64,000 nt of DNA from Streptomyces iranensis (GCF_017874715.1 NZ_JAGGLR010000028.1:1-64000), one strand, 5' to 3'; counted from the stretch's first letter, positions 25,608 to 34,292 are shown. The notes: generated by a model from the sequence alone, not told the origin. Made by a program: numbers and translations.

Positions 25608-26606
25608 ATGACCGCGAACTGTCCCGACGCGACCGGGAACATCCCGCCCCAGGAGACCGACGCCACCCTGCACTTCACGGGCCCGGCCACCTTCGGCCGC
25701 GTCCCCCGCCTGGACCAGGTCGGCACCGCGGACATCGCCGTGGTCGGGGTGCCGTTCGACGCCGGTGTCTCCTACCGGCCCGGGGCCCGCTTCGGGGCGA
25801 ACGCCGTCCGGGAGGCGTCGCGCCAACTGCGCCCCTACAACCCGGCCCTGGACGTGTACCCGTTTCACTACACCCAGGTCGCCGACGCCGGTGACATCAC
25901 CGCCAATCCCCACAACATCGACGAGGCGGTCGAGAGCATCGAGGCGGGCTCGGACGCTCTGCTGTCCACGGGCGCGCAGCTGATGACACTGGGCGGAGAC
26001 CACACCATCGCGCTCCCGCTCCTGCGCTCGGTGGCCCGCCGCCACGGCCCGGTGGCACTGCTGCACTTCGACGCGCACCTGGACACCTGGGACTCCCACT
26101 TCGGCGCCCGGTACACCCATGGGACTCCGTTCCGCCGCGCGGCCGAGGAGGGCCTCCTCGACACCTCAGCGCTCTCCCACGTCGGCACCCGCGGCTCGCT
26201 GTACAGCAAGGAAGACCTGGACGAGGACACCAAGCTGGGCTTCGGGATCGTCACCGCGGCCGATGTGATGCGACGCGGGGTGGACGAGGTGGTCCAGCAG
26301 CTCAAGGAGCGCATCGGCAAACGGCCGCTGTACATATCCGTGGACATCGATGTCCTCGATCCCGCACACGCCCCGGGCACCGGCACCCCCGAGGCGGGCG
26401 GCCTCACCTCGCGGGAACTGCTGGAGATCGTGCGCGGGCTCGCCGATTGCTATGTGGTCTCCGCCGACCTGGTCGAGGTCGCCCCCGCGTACGACCACGC
26501 CGAGATCACCGCCGTGGCCGCGTCTCACACCGCGTATGAGCTGATCACCCTCATGTCCCGGCAGATCGCCTTCTTCCGCTGGGTGGAGGAGAACAAGCCG
26601 TCGTAG
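25608..26606 (+). CDS. speB: Agmatinase/guanidinobutyrase-type ureohydrolase
   Basis: A 332-residue member of the arginase/agmatinase family that hydrolyses a guanidino compound to urea and an amine using two Mn ions. All metal ligands are visible: His132 in GGDHT, Asp155, His157 and Asp159 in FDAHLDTWD, and Asp246 and Asp248 in SVDIDVLDP. THGTPFRRA and PGTGTPEAGGL shape the substrate pocket and match agmatinase-like enzymes better than arginase. ATG 25608 and ATG 25587 are both possible; neither has a strong ribosome site. Regulation by the upstream IclR protein is likely. Agmatine, 4-guanidinobutyrate and 3-guanidinopropionate cannot be told apart. The symbol is used in the general family sense. 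Confidence 0.88.
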   Translation: MTANCPDATGNIPPQETDATLHFTGPATFGRVPRLDQVGTADIAVVGVPFDAGVSYRPGARFGANAVREASRQLRPYNPALDVYPFHYTQVADAGDITANPHNIDEAVESIEAGSDALLSTGAQLMTLGGDHTIALPLLRSVARRHGPVALLHFDAHLDTWDSHFGARYTHGTPFRRAAEEGLLDTSALSHVGTRGSLYSKEDLDEDTKLGFGIVTAADVMRRGVDEVVQQLKERIGKRPLYISVDIDVLDPAHAPGTGTPEAGGLTSRELLEIVRGLADCYVVSADLVEVAPAYDHAEITAVAASHTAYELITLMSRQIAFFRWVEENKPS

Positions 26607-26984
26607 ACGCTCGACCTCGCGTCCCGCTCAGCCGCCGAGGAGTACCAGCGGCTGCTGGGTGTCCCCCGTGGCGCGGAGCCCGGACAGGCCCTGCGTGAGC
26701 TTCCCGTCGAGCATCTCCACCAGCGGTACGCCGACCGGCTCCCGCATGCCACTCCCGCCCAGGTGTTCACCGCACCGCACACGGACGAGGTGTTCCGCGA
26801 CGGCGCCCTGCGGCCGGCCGACCACCATGCCGCCGGTGGCAACGCCACGTATGTCTACCAGTTCGGCTACCACCCGGCCGAGGACCCCGGCCATCTGGGC
26901 GCCACCCGCTGCTGGGAAACCCCTCGGACACCGAGCGGGCACGGCACGACTGAGGCCACCGCACGGATCCGCCACTTCGGCTGA
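26607..26984 (+). pseudogene. Remnant of a type B carboxylesterase
   Basis: Directly after the ureohydrolase stop, and in the same reading frame, 125 codons stay open without any start codon of their own near the beginning. Residues SAAEEYQRLLGVPRGAEPGQ and ALRELPVEHL resemble the middle of a type B carboxylesterase; after a gap, FRDGALRPADHHAAGGNATY, VYQF and HLGATRCWETP resemble the C-terminal third, with the family's YVYxF and LGAxHxxE order. Catalytic Ser and His motifs are missing. It appears to be a 5'-truncated, internally deleted remnant. Confidence 0.6.
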
Positions 26985-27044
26985 GGGTCCGCGAAGCGCC
27001 GGTGGGCACATACGGACGAGGCGCGCCGTGCCGAGGGCCGTCAC

Positions 27045-27356
27045 ACGGAATCGACGTGGGGCGCACCAGGCCGGTGCGGATGGCCCCGGCGAGGATCGGG
27101 GTCACCTCGAGGCCGCAGACATGCGGCAGCGCCCCAACCGTGCCGGTCAGGAAGGCGTACAGCGCGTCGCTCGGATCGGTGGCGGCCACCGCCACCAGCA
27201 AATTGCTCGAACCCGTCGTGGCCGCGGTGAACCACACTTGCGGATGGCGGCTGAAGATCTGCCCGGCGTGGCGGCGGTGGTGGCGATCCGGCTGGGGCGG
27301 CGACGGATACGCAGCACTATGGGGATGAGGTGCGGGAAGAGGGCCGGATTGGGCAC
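27045..27356 (-). pseudogene. Frameshifted Lrp/AsnC-family regulator fragment
   Basis: On the minus strand one frame gives NPALFPHLIPIVLRI (from 27356) and another continues with AGQIFSRHPQVWFTAATTGS, then NLLVAVAATDPSDALYAFLT, VGALPHVCGLEVTPILAGAI and RTGLV. Together these spell most of the C-terminal RAM ligand-binding domain of an Lrp/AsnC protein, but in two frames and without the helix-turn-helix. The gene is clearly broken. Limits are approximate. Confidence 0.5.
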
Positions 27357-27525
27357 GGCCGTCGCCCGCAGGGTGCGACTCTATCCGGTGACCGGCATGG
27401 CGTTTCCTGTCGCGATCTGTGGGATACACGGCGCTATCGTCATGGCAGCGGTCCGGCCGCCGCACGAGGCTGTGGACAGCGTCCCACCGCCGGGGCGTAC
27501 TGCTACGGACACGGAGAGCGGATAC

Positions 27526-28173
27526 ATGACGACTGACCTTGATATCGCGGCGGGTGTGAAGGTGCCGGCGACGACGCTGACGCGCGAGGCGACGGAGCTG
27601 ATCCGTGATACGACGAGCGAGCTCATCTATCACCACTCACGCCGGGTGTACTTCTTCGGCAGTCTGCAGGGCCGCGGGCGCGATCTGAGCTTCGACCCGG
27701 AGCTGCTGTATCTGGGGGCGATGTTCCACGACGTGGGCCTGAACGAGGCGTTCCATGCCAGCGGCCACCGCTTCGAGGTGGACAGCGCGAACGAGGCGAA
27801 GCGGTTTCTGCAGGCTCATGGTGTCCCCGAGGACAGCGTCCGCCGGGTCTGGACGGCGATCGCCCTGCACACCACTCCCGGCGTCCCCGAGTTCATGGAA
27901 CCGGAAGTGGCCCTGGTGACGGCCGGTGTCGAGTACGACGTGCTCGGCATCGGATATGGGGATCTCTCCGCCGAGGACCGGGAAGCGGTCGTGGCGCTGC
28001 ATCCGCGCCCCGACTTCAAGAACAGGATTCTGCGGGCGTTCACCGACGGCGTCCGTTCCAAGCCGAAGACGACGTTCGGCAACGTCAAGGCGGATGTCCT
28101 GGAGCACTTCATGCCCGGCTTCGAGCGGGGGGACTTCGTGCGGACGATCCTGGATTCCCGGTGGACGGAGTAG
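27526..28173 (+). CDS. HD-domain hydrolase, cyanamide-hydratase-like
   Basis: A 215-residue cytoplasmic HD protein with the metal ligands in order: HHSRR (His36/37), FHDVG (His68-Asp69), AIALHT (His115) and an acidic EYD around residue 138. It starts at ATG 27526 with GGAGAG seven bases upstream. The following regulator gene overlaps its end by 13 bases. Relatives include the fungal-type cyanamide hydratase group, which use the HD site for hydration of a nitrile-like carbon, but most bacterial members are uncharacterised. Trp109 corresponds exactly to the premature TGA in the paralogue at 9954. The same partner regulator type at both loci implies regulator and enzyme act together. Confidence 0.82.
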   Translation: MTTDLDIAAGVKVPATTLTREATELIRDTTSELIYHHSRRVYFFGSLQGRGRDLSFDPELLYLGAMFHDVGLNEAFHASGHRFEVDSANEAKRFLQAHGVPEDSVRRVWTAIALHTTPGVPEFMEPEVALVTAGVEYDVLGIGYGDLSAEDREAVVALHPRPDFKNRILRAFTDGVRSKPKTTFGNVKADVLEHFMPGFERGDFVRTILDSRWTE

Positions 28174-29189
28174 CCCGGCGGGCGCCGGGACCATCGCGGA
28201 GATCACGGGCATCCGGTGGCGGACGCACCGTCGCGATCGTCGCGTTCGACGGGGTGCAGCTGCTGGATGTCACCGGCCCGGTGGAGGTCTTCACCACGGC
28301 CAATCACTACGGTGCCGACTACCACGTACGGGTCGTCTCCCTCACCGGTGACGCCGTCACCACCTCCTCGGGGCTGGTGATCAGTGCTGATGGCGCGCCT
28401 GGCACACTGCCGCAACGCCTGGGCACCCTGCTGGTCCCCGGCCGAAGGGACTGGCGCTCGGCAGTGGCCGACACCGATCTGATCGGGCTCGTGACCGACC
28501 TGTCGACGCGGGCGGGACGCGTGGCGTCGGTGTGCGCGGGGGCCTTCGTCCTGGCCGAGGCCGGCATCCTGGACGGCCGCCGCGCCGCCACGCACTGGGA
28601 ACTGGCCTCCCAGCTGGCCGCCGCCTACCCGCAGGTGCGGGTCGACGGCCATCCCGTCTTCGTCCGGGACGGCCATGTGGCCACGTCGGCCGGTATCACC
28701 GCGGGGATCGATCTTTCGCTGTCCCTGGTCGAGGAGGACTGGGGCGCGGACGTGGCACGCGATGTGGCCAGGCAGCTGGTGGTCTTCATGGCCCGGCCGG
28801 GCGGGCAGGCGCAGTTCAGCGCACGGCTGGCCCCGCGGGAACCCCGGCATCCGGCGGTGCGCCGGGTGATGGACCGCGTCACCGCGGACCCCGCCGCAAG
28901 CCATACGCTCGCCACGCTGGCCGGCTCGGGCGGTGTGAGCGTCCGTCACCTCGAGCGGCTGTTTCGCACCGAGGTCGGCATGACCCCCGGCCGTTACGTC
29001 GAATCCGTCCGCGTCGAGGCCGCCCAGACCCTGCTCGCCGATGACACCGGCACGGTCGAGGAGGTGGCGCGGCAGGCGGGGTTCGGCTCCTCGGAGTCGC
29101 TGCGCCGGGTCTTTCAGCACACCCTCGGGGTCTCACCGACGGTCTACCGCGCCCGCTTCCGCAGCACCCTCGGCGACCGGACGCGCTGA
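28161..29189 (+). CDS. GlxA-type regulator: DJ-1/PfpI domain fused to AraC domain
   Basis: A 342-residue protein, about 320 of them well conserved. The DJ-1/PfpI domain begins at TVAIVAFDGVQLLDVTGPVEVF and has the nucleophile-elbow ASVCAGAFVLAEAGILDG. The AraC domain occupies the last 100 residues (LAGSGGVSVRHLERLFR and VEEVARQAGFGSSESLRRVF). GTG 28161, inside the HD gene, is the only start upstream of the domain, so the first 22 Arg-rich residues may be real. It is the paralogue of the protein at 8831 and follows the intact HD gene in what is probably a two-gene operon. Confidence 0.88.
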   Translation: MDGVARRAPGPSRRSRASGGGRTVAIVAFDGVQLLDVTGPVEVFTTANHYGADYHVRVVSLTGDAVTTSSGLVISADGAPGTLPQRLGTLLVPGRRDWRSAVADTDLIGLVTDLSTRAGRVASVCAGAFVLAEAGILDGRRAATHWELASQLAAAYPQVRVDGHPVFVRDGHVATSAGITAGIDLSLSLVEEDWGADVARDVARQLVVFMARPGGQAQFSARLAPREPRHPAVRRVMDRVTADPAASHTLATLAGSGGVSVRHLERLFRTEVGMTPGRYVESVRVEAAQTLLADDTGTVEEVARQAGFGSSESLRRVFQHTLGVSPTVYRARFRSTLGDRTR

Positions 29190-29222
29190 GGGACGCCGGC
29201 CGGGGGTGTGCCGACAGCAAAC

Positions 29223-29253
29223 GGCCCTCACCGACGGGGGAACGGTGAGGGCC
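29223..29253 (+). terminator. Terminator of the HD/AraC operon
   Basis: GGCCCTCACC pairs with GGTGAGGGCC over ten bases around an eleven-base loop, 33 bases past the regulator stop. Confidence 0.8.
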
Positions 29254-29454
29254 TACGTTCAGTGTGGCACGAATCAGCACGGAAGAATCCGTTCCGAGCC
29301 ACAAACATCGCATATATCTGCCGCCCGGCTCCCCGCCGGTGCGGCCGGTGCCCCTCCGGCACGGTCCCCCCGTAGCTCCCCCGAGGCGGAGGATCCACCT
29401 CCACCGGGGGTATGCGCGAGGGAGCCCACGTCCTGAGACGGAATCCGGAAGTCG

Positions 29455-29484
29455 TTGACGGGGACTGTAACGCACTGCCATCCT
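29455..29484 (+). promoter_or_regulatory. Promoter of the leader peptide and organosulfur operon
   Basis: TTGACG (29455-29460) and CATCCT (29479-29484) are spaced by 18 bases, and the GTG of the leader peptide begins after a further seven bases. This is the geometry of a leaderless transcript and resembles the ROK promoter in this window. The -10 match is only moderate. Confidence 0.45.
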
Positions 29485-29491
29485 GCTGAAT

Positions 29492-29575
29492 GTGAGCCAA
29501 GCCGAGAAATTCGCCGTGCGTCTGCACGTCGATCTGCGACGCCAAGCCAGCGCCATCTGTGCCGCCGGCCGTTGA
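29492..29575 (+). CDS. Short RLHVDLRR-class leader peptide
   Basis: A 27-residue frame, starting GTG AGC CAA, contains RLHVDLRRQASAIC and ends AAGR before TGA. Peptides with this core (RxHVDLxRxxSxxC) are found in streptomycetes as putative leader peptides ahead of sulfur-metabolism and sulfonate-transport genes, and related short cysteine-containing frames in mycobacteria mediate cysteine-sensitive attenuation. The single Cys is residue 23. An ATG two bases earlier is followed at once by TGA, so GTG is the start. There is no ribosome site, which agrees with leaderless translation. The ABC gene starts 247 bases further on. The regulatory role here is inferred. Confidence 0.75.
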   Translation: MSQAEKFAVRLHVDLRRQASAICAAGR

Positions 29576-29822
29576 GTCATTCGCGCTCCGCTCTTTCGCT
29601 CCTCTTTCCGCTCGGCATCTGACGGTATCCGCTGCCCTCTGAGCACGGCCGGTCCTGCCTGCGTCCGCTCCCCCGCCTTCCGCTGATTTCCCCTCACTTT
29701 GTGACGGCGGAAAGCACGAGGAGCGGCTTCATCGCACCCCAGGACCCCGCGCGCGGTTTGCCGGACAAGTGCTGAGCGGTTATTGGCCTGCCCTCCGCGT
29801 CCCCTTACGCAAGGACCTCGTT
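29576..29822 (+). other. Untranslated region between leader peptide and transporter genes
   Basis: These 247 bases contain no gene. The first part is unusually pyrimidine-rich (CTCCGCTCTTTCGCTCCTC and similar) and may stay unstructured. If the leader peptide works by attenuation or Rho access, the regulatory RNA lies here. I could not identify a convincing terminator/antiterminator pair by eye. Confidence 0.4.
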
Positions 29823-30920
29823 ATGCGTACAGCTAATTCCAGGCGACAATTCATGACCCTGCTCGGCGCCTCGGTCGCGGCGGTGAGCTGCGGAACGGCC
29901 ACGGGCAACTCCTCCGGGAAGCAGACCAAGAAGCTCCGGTACCAGGGGTGGGCGGGCCAGGTCACCGTGCCGGAGCTCGCCGAGGACCTGGGATATCTGG
30001 GCGATGTGAAGCTGGAGTGGGTGGGCAACACCATCAGCGGTCCGCAGGACATCCAGTCAGCGGCCACCGGGCAGATCGACTTCGGAGGGGCCTTCAACGG
30101 GGCCGTCGTCAAACTGGCCGCGAACGGCGCCCCCATCACCTCCGTCATCAGCTACTACGGGTCCGATCAGCACGCGTACAACGGCTTCTTCGTGCTGGCC
30201 GACAGCCCCATCCGGTCGGCCCGCGACCTCCTCGGGAAGAAAGTGGGGATGAACACCCTCGGCGCCCACTCCGAGGCGATGCTCGATATCTATCTCAAGC
30301 GCCATGGACTGTCCAAGGCGGAGATCGGCAAGGTGCAGCCCCTGGTGGTGCCGCCGGTCAATACCGAACAGTCGCTGCGGCAACGCCAGATTCAGGTGGG
30401 CGTGCTAGGGGACATCCTGCGGGACAAGGCCGTGGCCCATGGCGGTGTCCGTCCGCTGTTCACCGATGTCCAGCTGCTCGGGGCATTCAGCGCCGGAACG
30501 TATGTCATGACCGATCGCTTTCTGCGGCAGAACCCGGACACGGCCAAAGCCTTCGTCACCGGCGTGGCCCGCGCCATCGAGTGGGCCCGCGTGACACCGC
30601 GCGAGCAGGTGATCGCACGGATGACGCGGATCGTGAGGAAGCGCGACCGGAAGGAGGACGCCACACCCCTGAAGTACTGGAAGTCCTTCGGGGTCGCCGA
30701 GACCGGCGGCCGGATCACCGACAAGCAGCTCCAGTTGTGGATCGACTGGCTGGAGGAGCGCGGCGACATCAAGCGCGGCAAGGTCACGGCGTCCGACCTC
30801 TACACCAACCAATACAACGACTACCGCCCCGCGAGCCACCCAAGCCCCACGAACCCCACGAACCCCGAGAGCGCCCCGTCCGGCTCCCCGGCCCCCTCCC
30901 CCACGACGACCCGGAGCTGA
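29823..30920 (+). CDS. ABC importer substrate-binding protein, sulfonate/taurine/nitrate type
   Basis: A 365-residue lipoprotein. The signal combines a twin-arginine motif (NSRRQFMTLLG) with a lipobox (AAVSC), so it is probably a Tat-exported lipoprotein. The mature part has the SsuA/TauA layout: KLRYQGWAGQVTVPELAEDLGYL, TISGPQDIQSAATGQIDFGG, then IRSARDLLGKKVGMNTLGAHSEAML. A Pro/Ser/Thr-rich tail of 30 residues ends the protein. AAGGA lies seven bases before ATG 29823. Downstream TauD-like and redox genes and the upstream leader peptide favour an organosulfur ligand over nitrate or thiamine precursors. Confidence 0.85.
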   Translation: MRTANSRRQFMTLLGASVAAVSCGTATGNSSGKQTKKLRYQGWAGQVTVPELAEDLGYLGDVKLEWVGNTISGPQDIQSAATGQIDFGGAFNGAVVKLAANGAPITSVISYYGSDQHAYNGFFVLADSPIRSARDLLGKKVGMNTLGAHSEAMLDIYLKRHGLSKAEIGKVQPLVVPPVNTEQSLRQRQIQVGVLGDILRDKAVAHGGVRPLFTDVQLLGAFSAGTYVMTDRFLRQNPDTAKAFVTGVARAIEWARVTPREQVIARMTRIVRKRDRKEDATPLKYWKSFGVAETGGRITDKQLQLWIDWLEERGDIKRGKVTASDLYTNQYNDYRPASHPSPTNPTNPESAPSGSPAPSPTTTRS

Positions 30921-30924
30921 TCCC

Positions 30925-31749
30925 ATGACCGTCAAAATCGCCTTTGAGCAGGTCCGCAAGGTGTTCCCGGTGCAGGGGACGGCGGGCTCCCGCCGGGCCA
31001 CCGAGTTCACCGCCCTGGACGGGATCGACCTGGAGATCTCCGCGGGCGAGTTCACGGTGGTCGTCGGGCCCAGCGGGTGCGGCAAGTCCACACTGCTCGA
31101 TCTGCTCGGCGGCCTCACCCGGCCCACCAGCGGGCGGATCCTCCTGGACGGAGAGCCGGTCACCGGCCCCGGCCTGGACCGGGGCATCGTCTTCCAGCAG
31201 TACGCCCTGCTTCCCTGGCGCACGGCCCTGGGCAATGTGGAGTTCGGCCTGGAGGCCACCGGAGTGCCGCGGCGCCGGCGCGCCGAACGCGCCAGGGAGT
31301 ACCTGGACCTGGTGGGCCTGTCCGGATTCGAGGACCGGCATCCGCATGAGCTCTCCGGCGGGATGCGGCAGCGCGTGGCGATCGCGCGCAGCCTCGCCTA
31401 CGACCCGGATGTGCTGCTCATGGACGAGCCGTTCGCCGCCCTGGACGCCCAGACCCGGGAGCTGTTGCAGGACGAGCTGTTGCGGATCTGGGAACGCACC
31501 GGCAAGACGGTGGTCTTCATCACCCATGGCATCGAGGAAGCGGTCTACCTCGGACAGCGGGTGGCCGTCCTCACCTCCCGCCCCGGAGTCGTCAAGGAGG
31601 TCGTACCGATCGCGCTGGACGCCCGCGCCACGGCGGACGACGTGCGCTCGAGTCCGGAGTTCGCGCGCCACCGGCACCGGATCTGGAGCCTTCTGCGGGA
31701 CGAAGTGGCCCGCGCCCAGCAGCTGGAGAAGGAGAGTGTTCCCGCATGA
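30925..31749 (+). CDS. ABC importer ATP-binding protein, SsuB/TauB-like
   Basis: A 274-residue ATPase with Walker A GPSGCGKST, Q-loop FQQYALLPWRT, signature LSGGMRQR, Walker B LLMDEPF and switch His in ITHGIEEAV. The ALLPWRT form of the Q-loop region and HGIEEAVYLGQRV are characteristic of the nitrate/sulfonate/taurine subfamily. It follows the binding-protein gene by four bases and overlaps the permease gene by four. Confidence 0.92.
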   Translation: MTVKIAFEQVRKVFPVQGTAGSRRATEFTALDGIDLEISAGEFTVVVGPSGCGKSTLLDLLGGLTRPTSGRILLDGEPVTGPGLDRGIVFQQYALLPWRTALGNVEFGLEATGVPRRRRAERAREYLDLVGLSGFEDRHPHELSGGMRQRVAIARSLAYDPDVLLMDEPFAALDAQTRELLQDELLRIWERTGKTVVFITHGIEEAVYLGQRVAVLTSRPGVVKEVVPIALDARATADDVRSSPEFARHRHRIWSLLRDEVARAQQLEKESVPA

Positions 31750-32672
31750 GCCCCGCGACCGGGACGACCACCACCGCGACAACGGACCCCACCACGGCCG
31801 AAGCCGCCCCCGAACCACGTACCACCGCGGGCGCGCCGGCACCGCGCGAGGCGCCACGCCGGGCGGCACCGCTGACGGCCATGGCCCGGACCGCCGGCCG
31901 CCGGCTGCCCGGCCTGCTGCTGCGCGCCCTCACCAAAGTGGCGGCGCTCGCCGCCCTCCTGGCCGTATGGGAGATCGCGCCCCGCGCGGGCCTGGTGGAC
32001 CGCACCTTCCTGCCGCCCTTCAACGAGGTCGCCCGCGCCTGGTGGGAGCTGCTGGGCGACGGGCAGCTCACCGACAACACCGAGGCCAGCCTGGTGCGTT
32101 CGTTCACCGGATTCGGTCTGGCCGTCGCCATCGGCGTGCCACTCGGGCTGCTGATCGGCCGCTACCGGCTGGTCGCGGATCTGCTGGGACCGCTGCTCGA
32201 AGTGTTCCGCAACACCGCCGCCCTGGCGCTGCTTCCGGTGTTCGTCCTGCTCCTGGGCATCGGCGAGACGTCCAAAATCTCGATCGTGCTCTACGCCTGC
32301 ACCTGGCCGATCCTGCTCAACACCATCAGCGCGGTGCGCAACGTGGACCCCACGCTGCTGAAGCTGGCGAAGTCCATGGACCTCCCCGCGCTCCGGCTGT
32401 TCCAGAAGGTGATCCTGCCCGCCTCCGTACCGACGATCTTCACGGGGATACGGCTGGCCGGGGCCTCTTCCATCCTGGTGCTGGTGGCCGCGGAGATGGT
32501 CGGCGCCAAGGAGGGGCTCGGCTATCTGATCAACACGTCCCAGTACAACTTCGCCATTCCGCAGATGTACGCCGGGATCCTCACCATCTCCGTCATCGGC
32601 GTGGCCTTCAACCAGCTCCTCGTGACCGTGGAGCGCCGGCTCAGCTCCTGGCGCGTCCCGGTGCGGAGCTGA
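31746..32672 (+). CDS. ABC importer permease, SsuC/TauC-like
   Basis: A 308-residue membrane protein. A long Thr/Ala/Pro-rich cytoplasmic N-terminus of about 50 residues precedes about six helices. The coupling loop reads LLKLAKSMDLPALRLFQKVILPASVP, the EAA motif of this transporter class, and AAEMVGAKEGLGYLI follows in the next loop. ATG 31746 overlaps the ATPase stop. It presumably works as a homodimer with the ATPase and binding protein just upstream. Confidence 0.9.
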   Translation: MSPATGTTTTATTDPTTAEAAPEPRTTAGAPAPREAPRRAAPLTAMARTAGRRLPGLLLRALTKVAALAALLAVWEIAPRAGLVDRTFLPPFNEVARAWWELLGDGQLTDNTEASLVRSFTGFGLAVAIGVPLGLLIGRYRLVADLLGPLLEVFRNTAALALLPVFVLLLGIGETSKISIVLYACTWPILLNTISAVRNVDPTLLKLAKSMDLPALRLFQKVILPASVPTIFTGIRLAGASSILVLVAAEMVGAKEGLGYLINTSQYNFAIPQMYAGILTISVIGVAFNQLLVTVERRLSSWRVPVRS

Positions 32673-32699
32673 TCCGACGAAAGCGAGAGGGGCTGTCGT

Positions 32700-34292
32700 A
32701 TGACCACGCTCGATCTGACCACTGACGTCCTCGTCGTCGGTGGCGGCCCGGCCGCCACCTGGGCCGCCCTGAAAGCGGCCCGCGCCGGTGCCGACGTCGT
32801 CCTCGCCGACAAGGGGTACTGCGGTACCAGCGGCGCCACCGCCTCCGCGGGCACCGGCGTGTGGTACGTCCCGCCCGAGCCCGCCGCGCGCGAGGCGGCC
32901 ATGGCGAGCAGGGAGGCGCTCGGCGGCCACCTCGCCGACCGGCGCTGGATGGCACGCGTCCTGGACCAGACGTACGAAAGCGTCAACGAGCTCGCGGACG
33001 AGGCCCGTTACCCCTTCCCGACCGGGCCGGACGGACGACCGCTCAGGAACGGTCTGCAAGGCCCCGAGTACATGCGGCGGATGCGTGTGCGCGTCCGGCG
33101 CGCGGGCGTACACGTCCTGGACCACAGCCCGGTCCGCGAACTGCTCGCCGACACCTCGGGCGCGGTGGCGGGCGCCACCGGATACCGGCGCCAGGCGCAA
33201 CAGCCGTACCGGGTCCGCGCGGGTGCGGTGGTCCTGGCGACCGGCGGCTGCGCGTTCCTCAGCGGTGCCCTCGGATGCAACGTCAACACCGGTGACGGCG
33301 CCCTGTTCGCAGCCGAGGCCGGAGCCGAGCTGTCCGGGATGGAGTTCTCCAACGCGTACGCCATCGCGCCCGAGCACACCTCGGTCACCAAGACCGCCTT
33401 CTACACCTTCGCCACCTTCTTCCACGAGGACGGCACGGTGCTGGAGGGCGCGGCGAGCCAGGGCGGACGCTAGGTCATCGCCCGAGCGCTGCTGGAGGAG
33501 AAGGTGTACTGCCGCCTGGACCGCGCCGACGCGGCCGCGCGGGCGGCCATGCGCCTGGCCCAGCCCAACTTCTTCCTCACCTTCGACCGGCTGGGCATCG
33601 ACCCCTTCACCCAGCGCTTCGCCATCACCCTGATCGCCGAGGGCACCGTGCGCGGCACCGGCGGAATCCGCCTCACCGGTGACGACTGCGCCACCACGGT
33701 GCCCGGACTCTACGCGGCGGGTGACGCCGCCACCCGCGAGCTGATCTGCGGCGGCTTCACCGGCGGCGGCAGCCACAACGCGGCCTGGGCCATCTCCTCC
33801 GGCGGCTGGGCGGGGCAGGCGGCGGCGCGCCACGCGCGCTCGCACTCCGGCGGCGCCCGCATCCGGCGCACCGTCCCGGTGGGTGGCGCGGGGCTGCGCC
33901 CGACCGGAACACCGGGACCGGCCGACGGCTTCCGCGAGGTGGTCGCCGCCGTCCAGGGCGAAGTCCTTCCGTACCGGAAGAACTATCTGCGCCACGGAGA
34001 CGGTCTCGCGGCCTCCCTGCGGGCGCTGGACGACACCTGGCATCGGCTGCGCGCCACGCTGTACGCCGGCGACGGGGATGCCGTACGGGCCCGGCAGGCC
34101 GCGGCGATGGTGGCGCACGCCCGCTGGATGTACACCGCGGCGCTCGCCCGCACCGAGACCCGGGGCATGGCCAAACGGCTCGACTTCCCCGCCCAGGACC
34201 CGGGGCAGCACCACCGCATCGTGACGGGCGGTCTCGACCGCGTATGGACCCGCCCGGAGCCCCTGACCACCGCACCACGAGAGGTTGCCTGA
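32700..34292 (+). pseudogene. FAD-dependent oxidoreductase (fumarate/APS-reductase-like) interrupted by in-frame TAG
   Basis: The frame of 531 codons is broken at codon 258 by TAG (33471-33473). Upstream it encodes an FAD Rossmann motif (VLVVGGGPAATWAALKAARAGADVVLADKG) and VLATGGCAFLSG; downstream it resumes with ALLEEKVYCRLDRA, TGGIRLTGDDCATTVPGLYA and AGDAATRELICGGFTGGG, the second FAD-contacting half. Both halves are well conserved and show no other lesion, so the stop is recent, an error, or recoded. GTG 33504, just after the stop, has GGAGGAG upstream and could restart translation to give a two-piece protein. It resembles the flavoprotein subunits of fumarate and adenylylsulfate reductases. 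The stop overlaps the ferredoxin start, its likely electron partner. Confidence 0.8.

Noticed and set aside
31545..34214. An 889-codon open frame antisense to the sulfonate ABC permease and flavoprotein genes
   Set aside because: It is an artefact of extreme third-position GC; the product is Gly/Arg/His/Gln-rich without domains, while the plus strand encodes clear families in a coherent operon.
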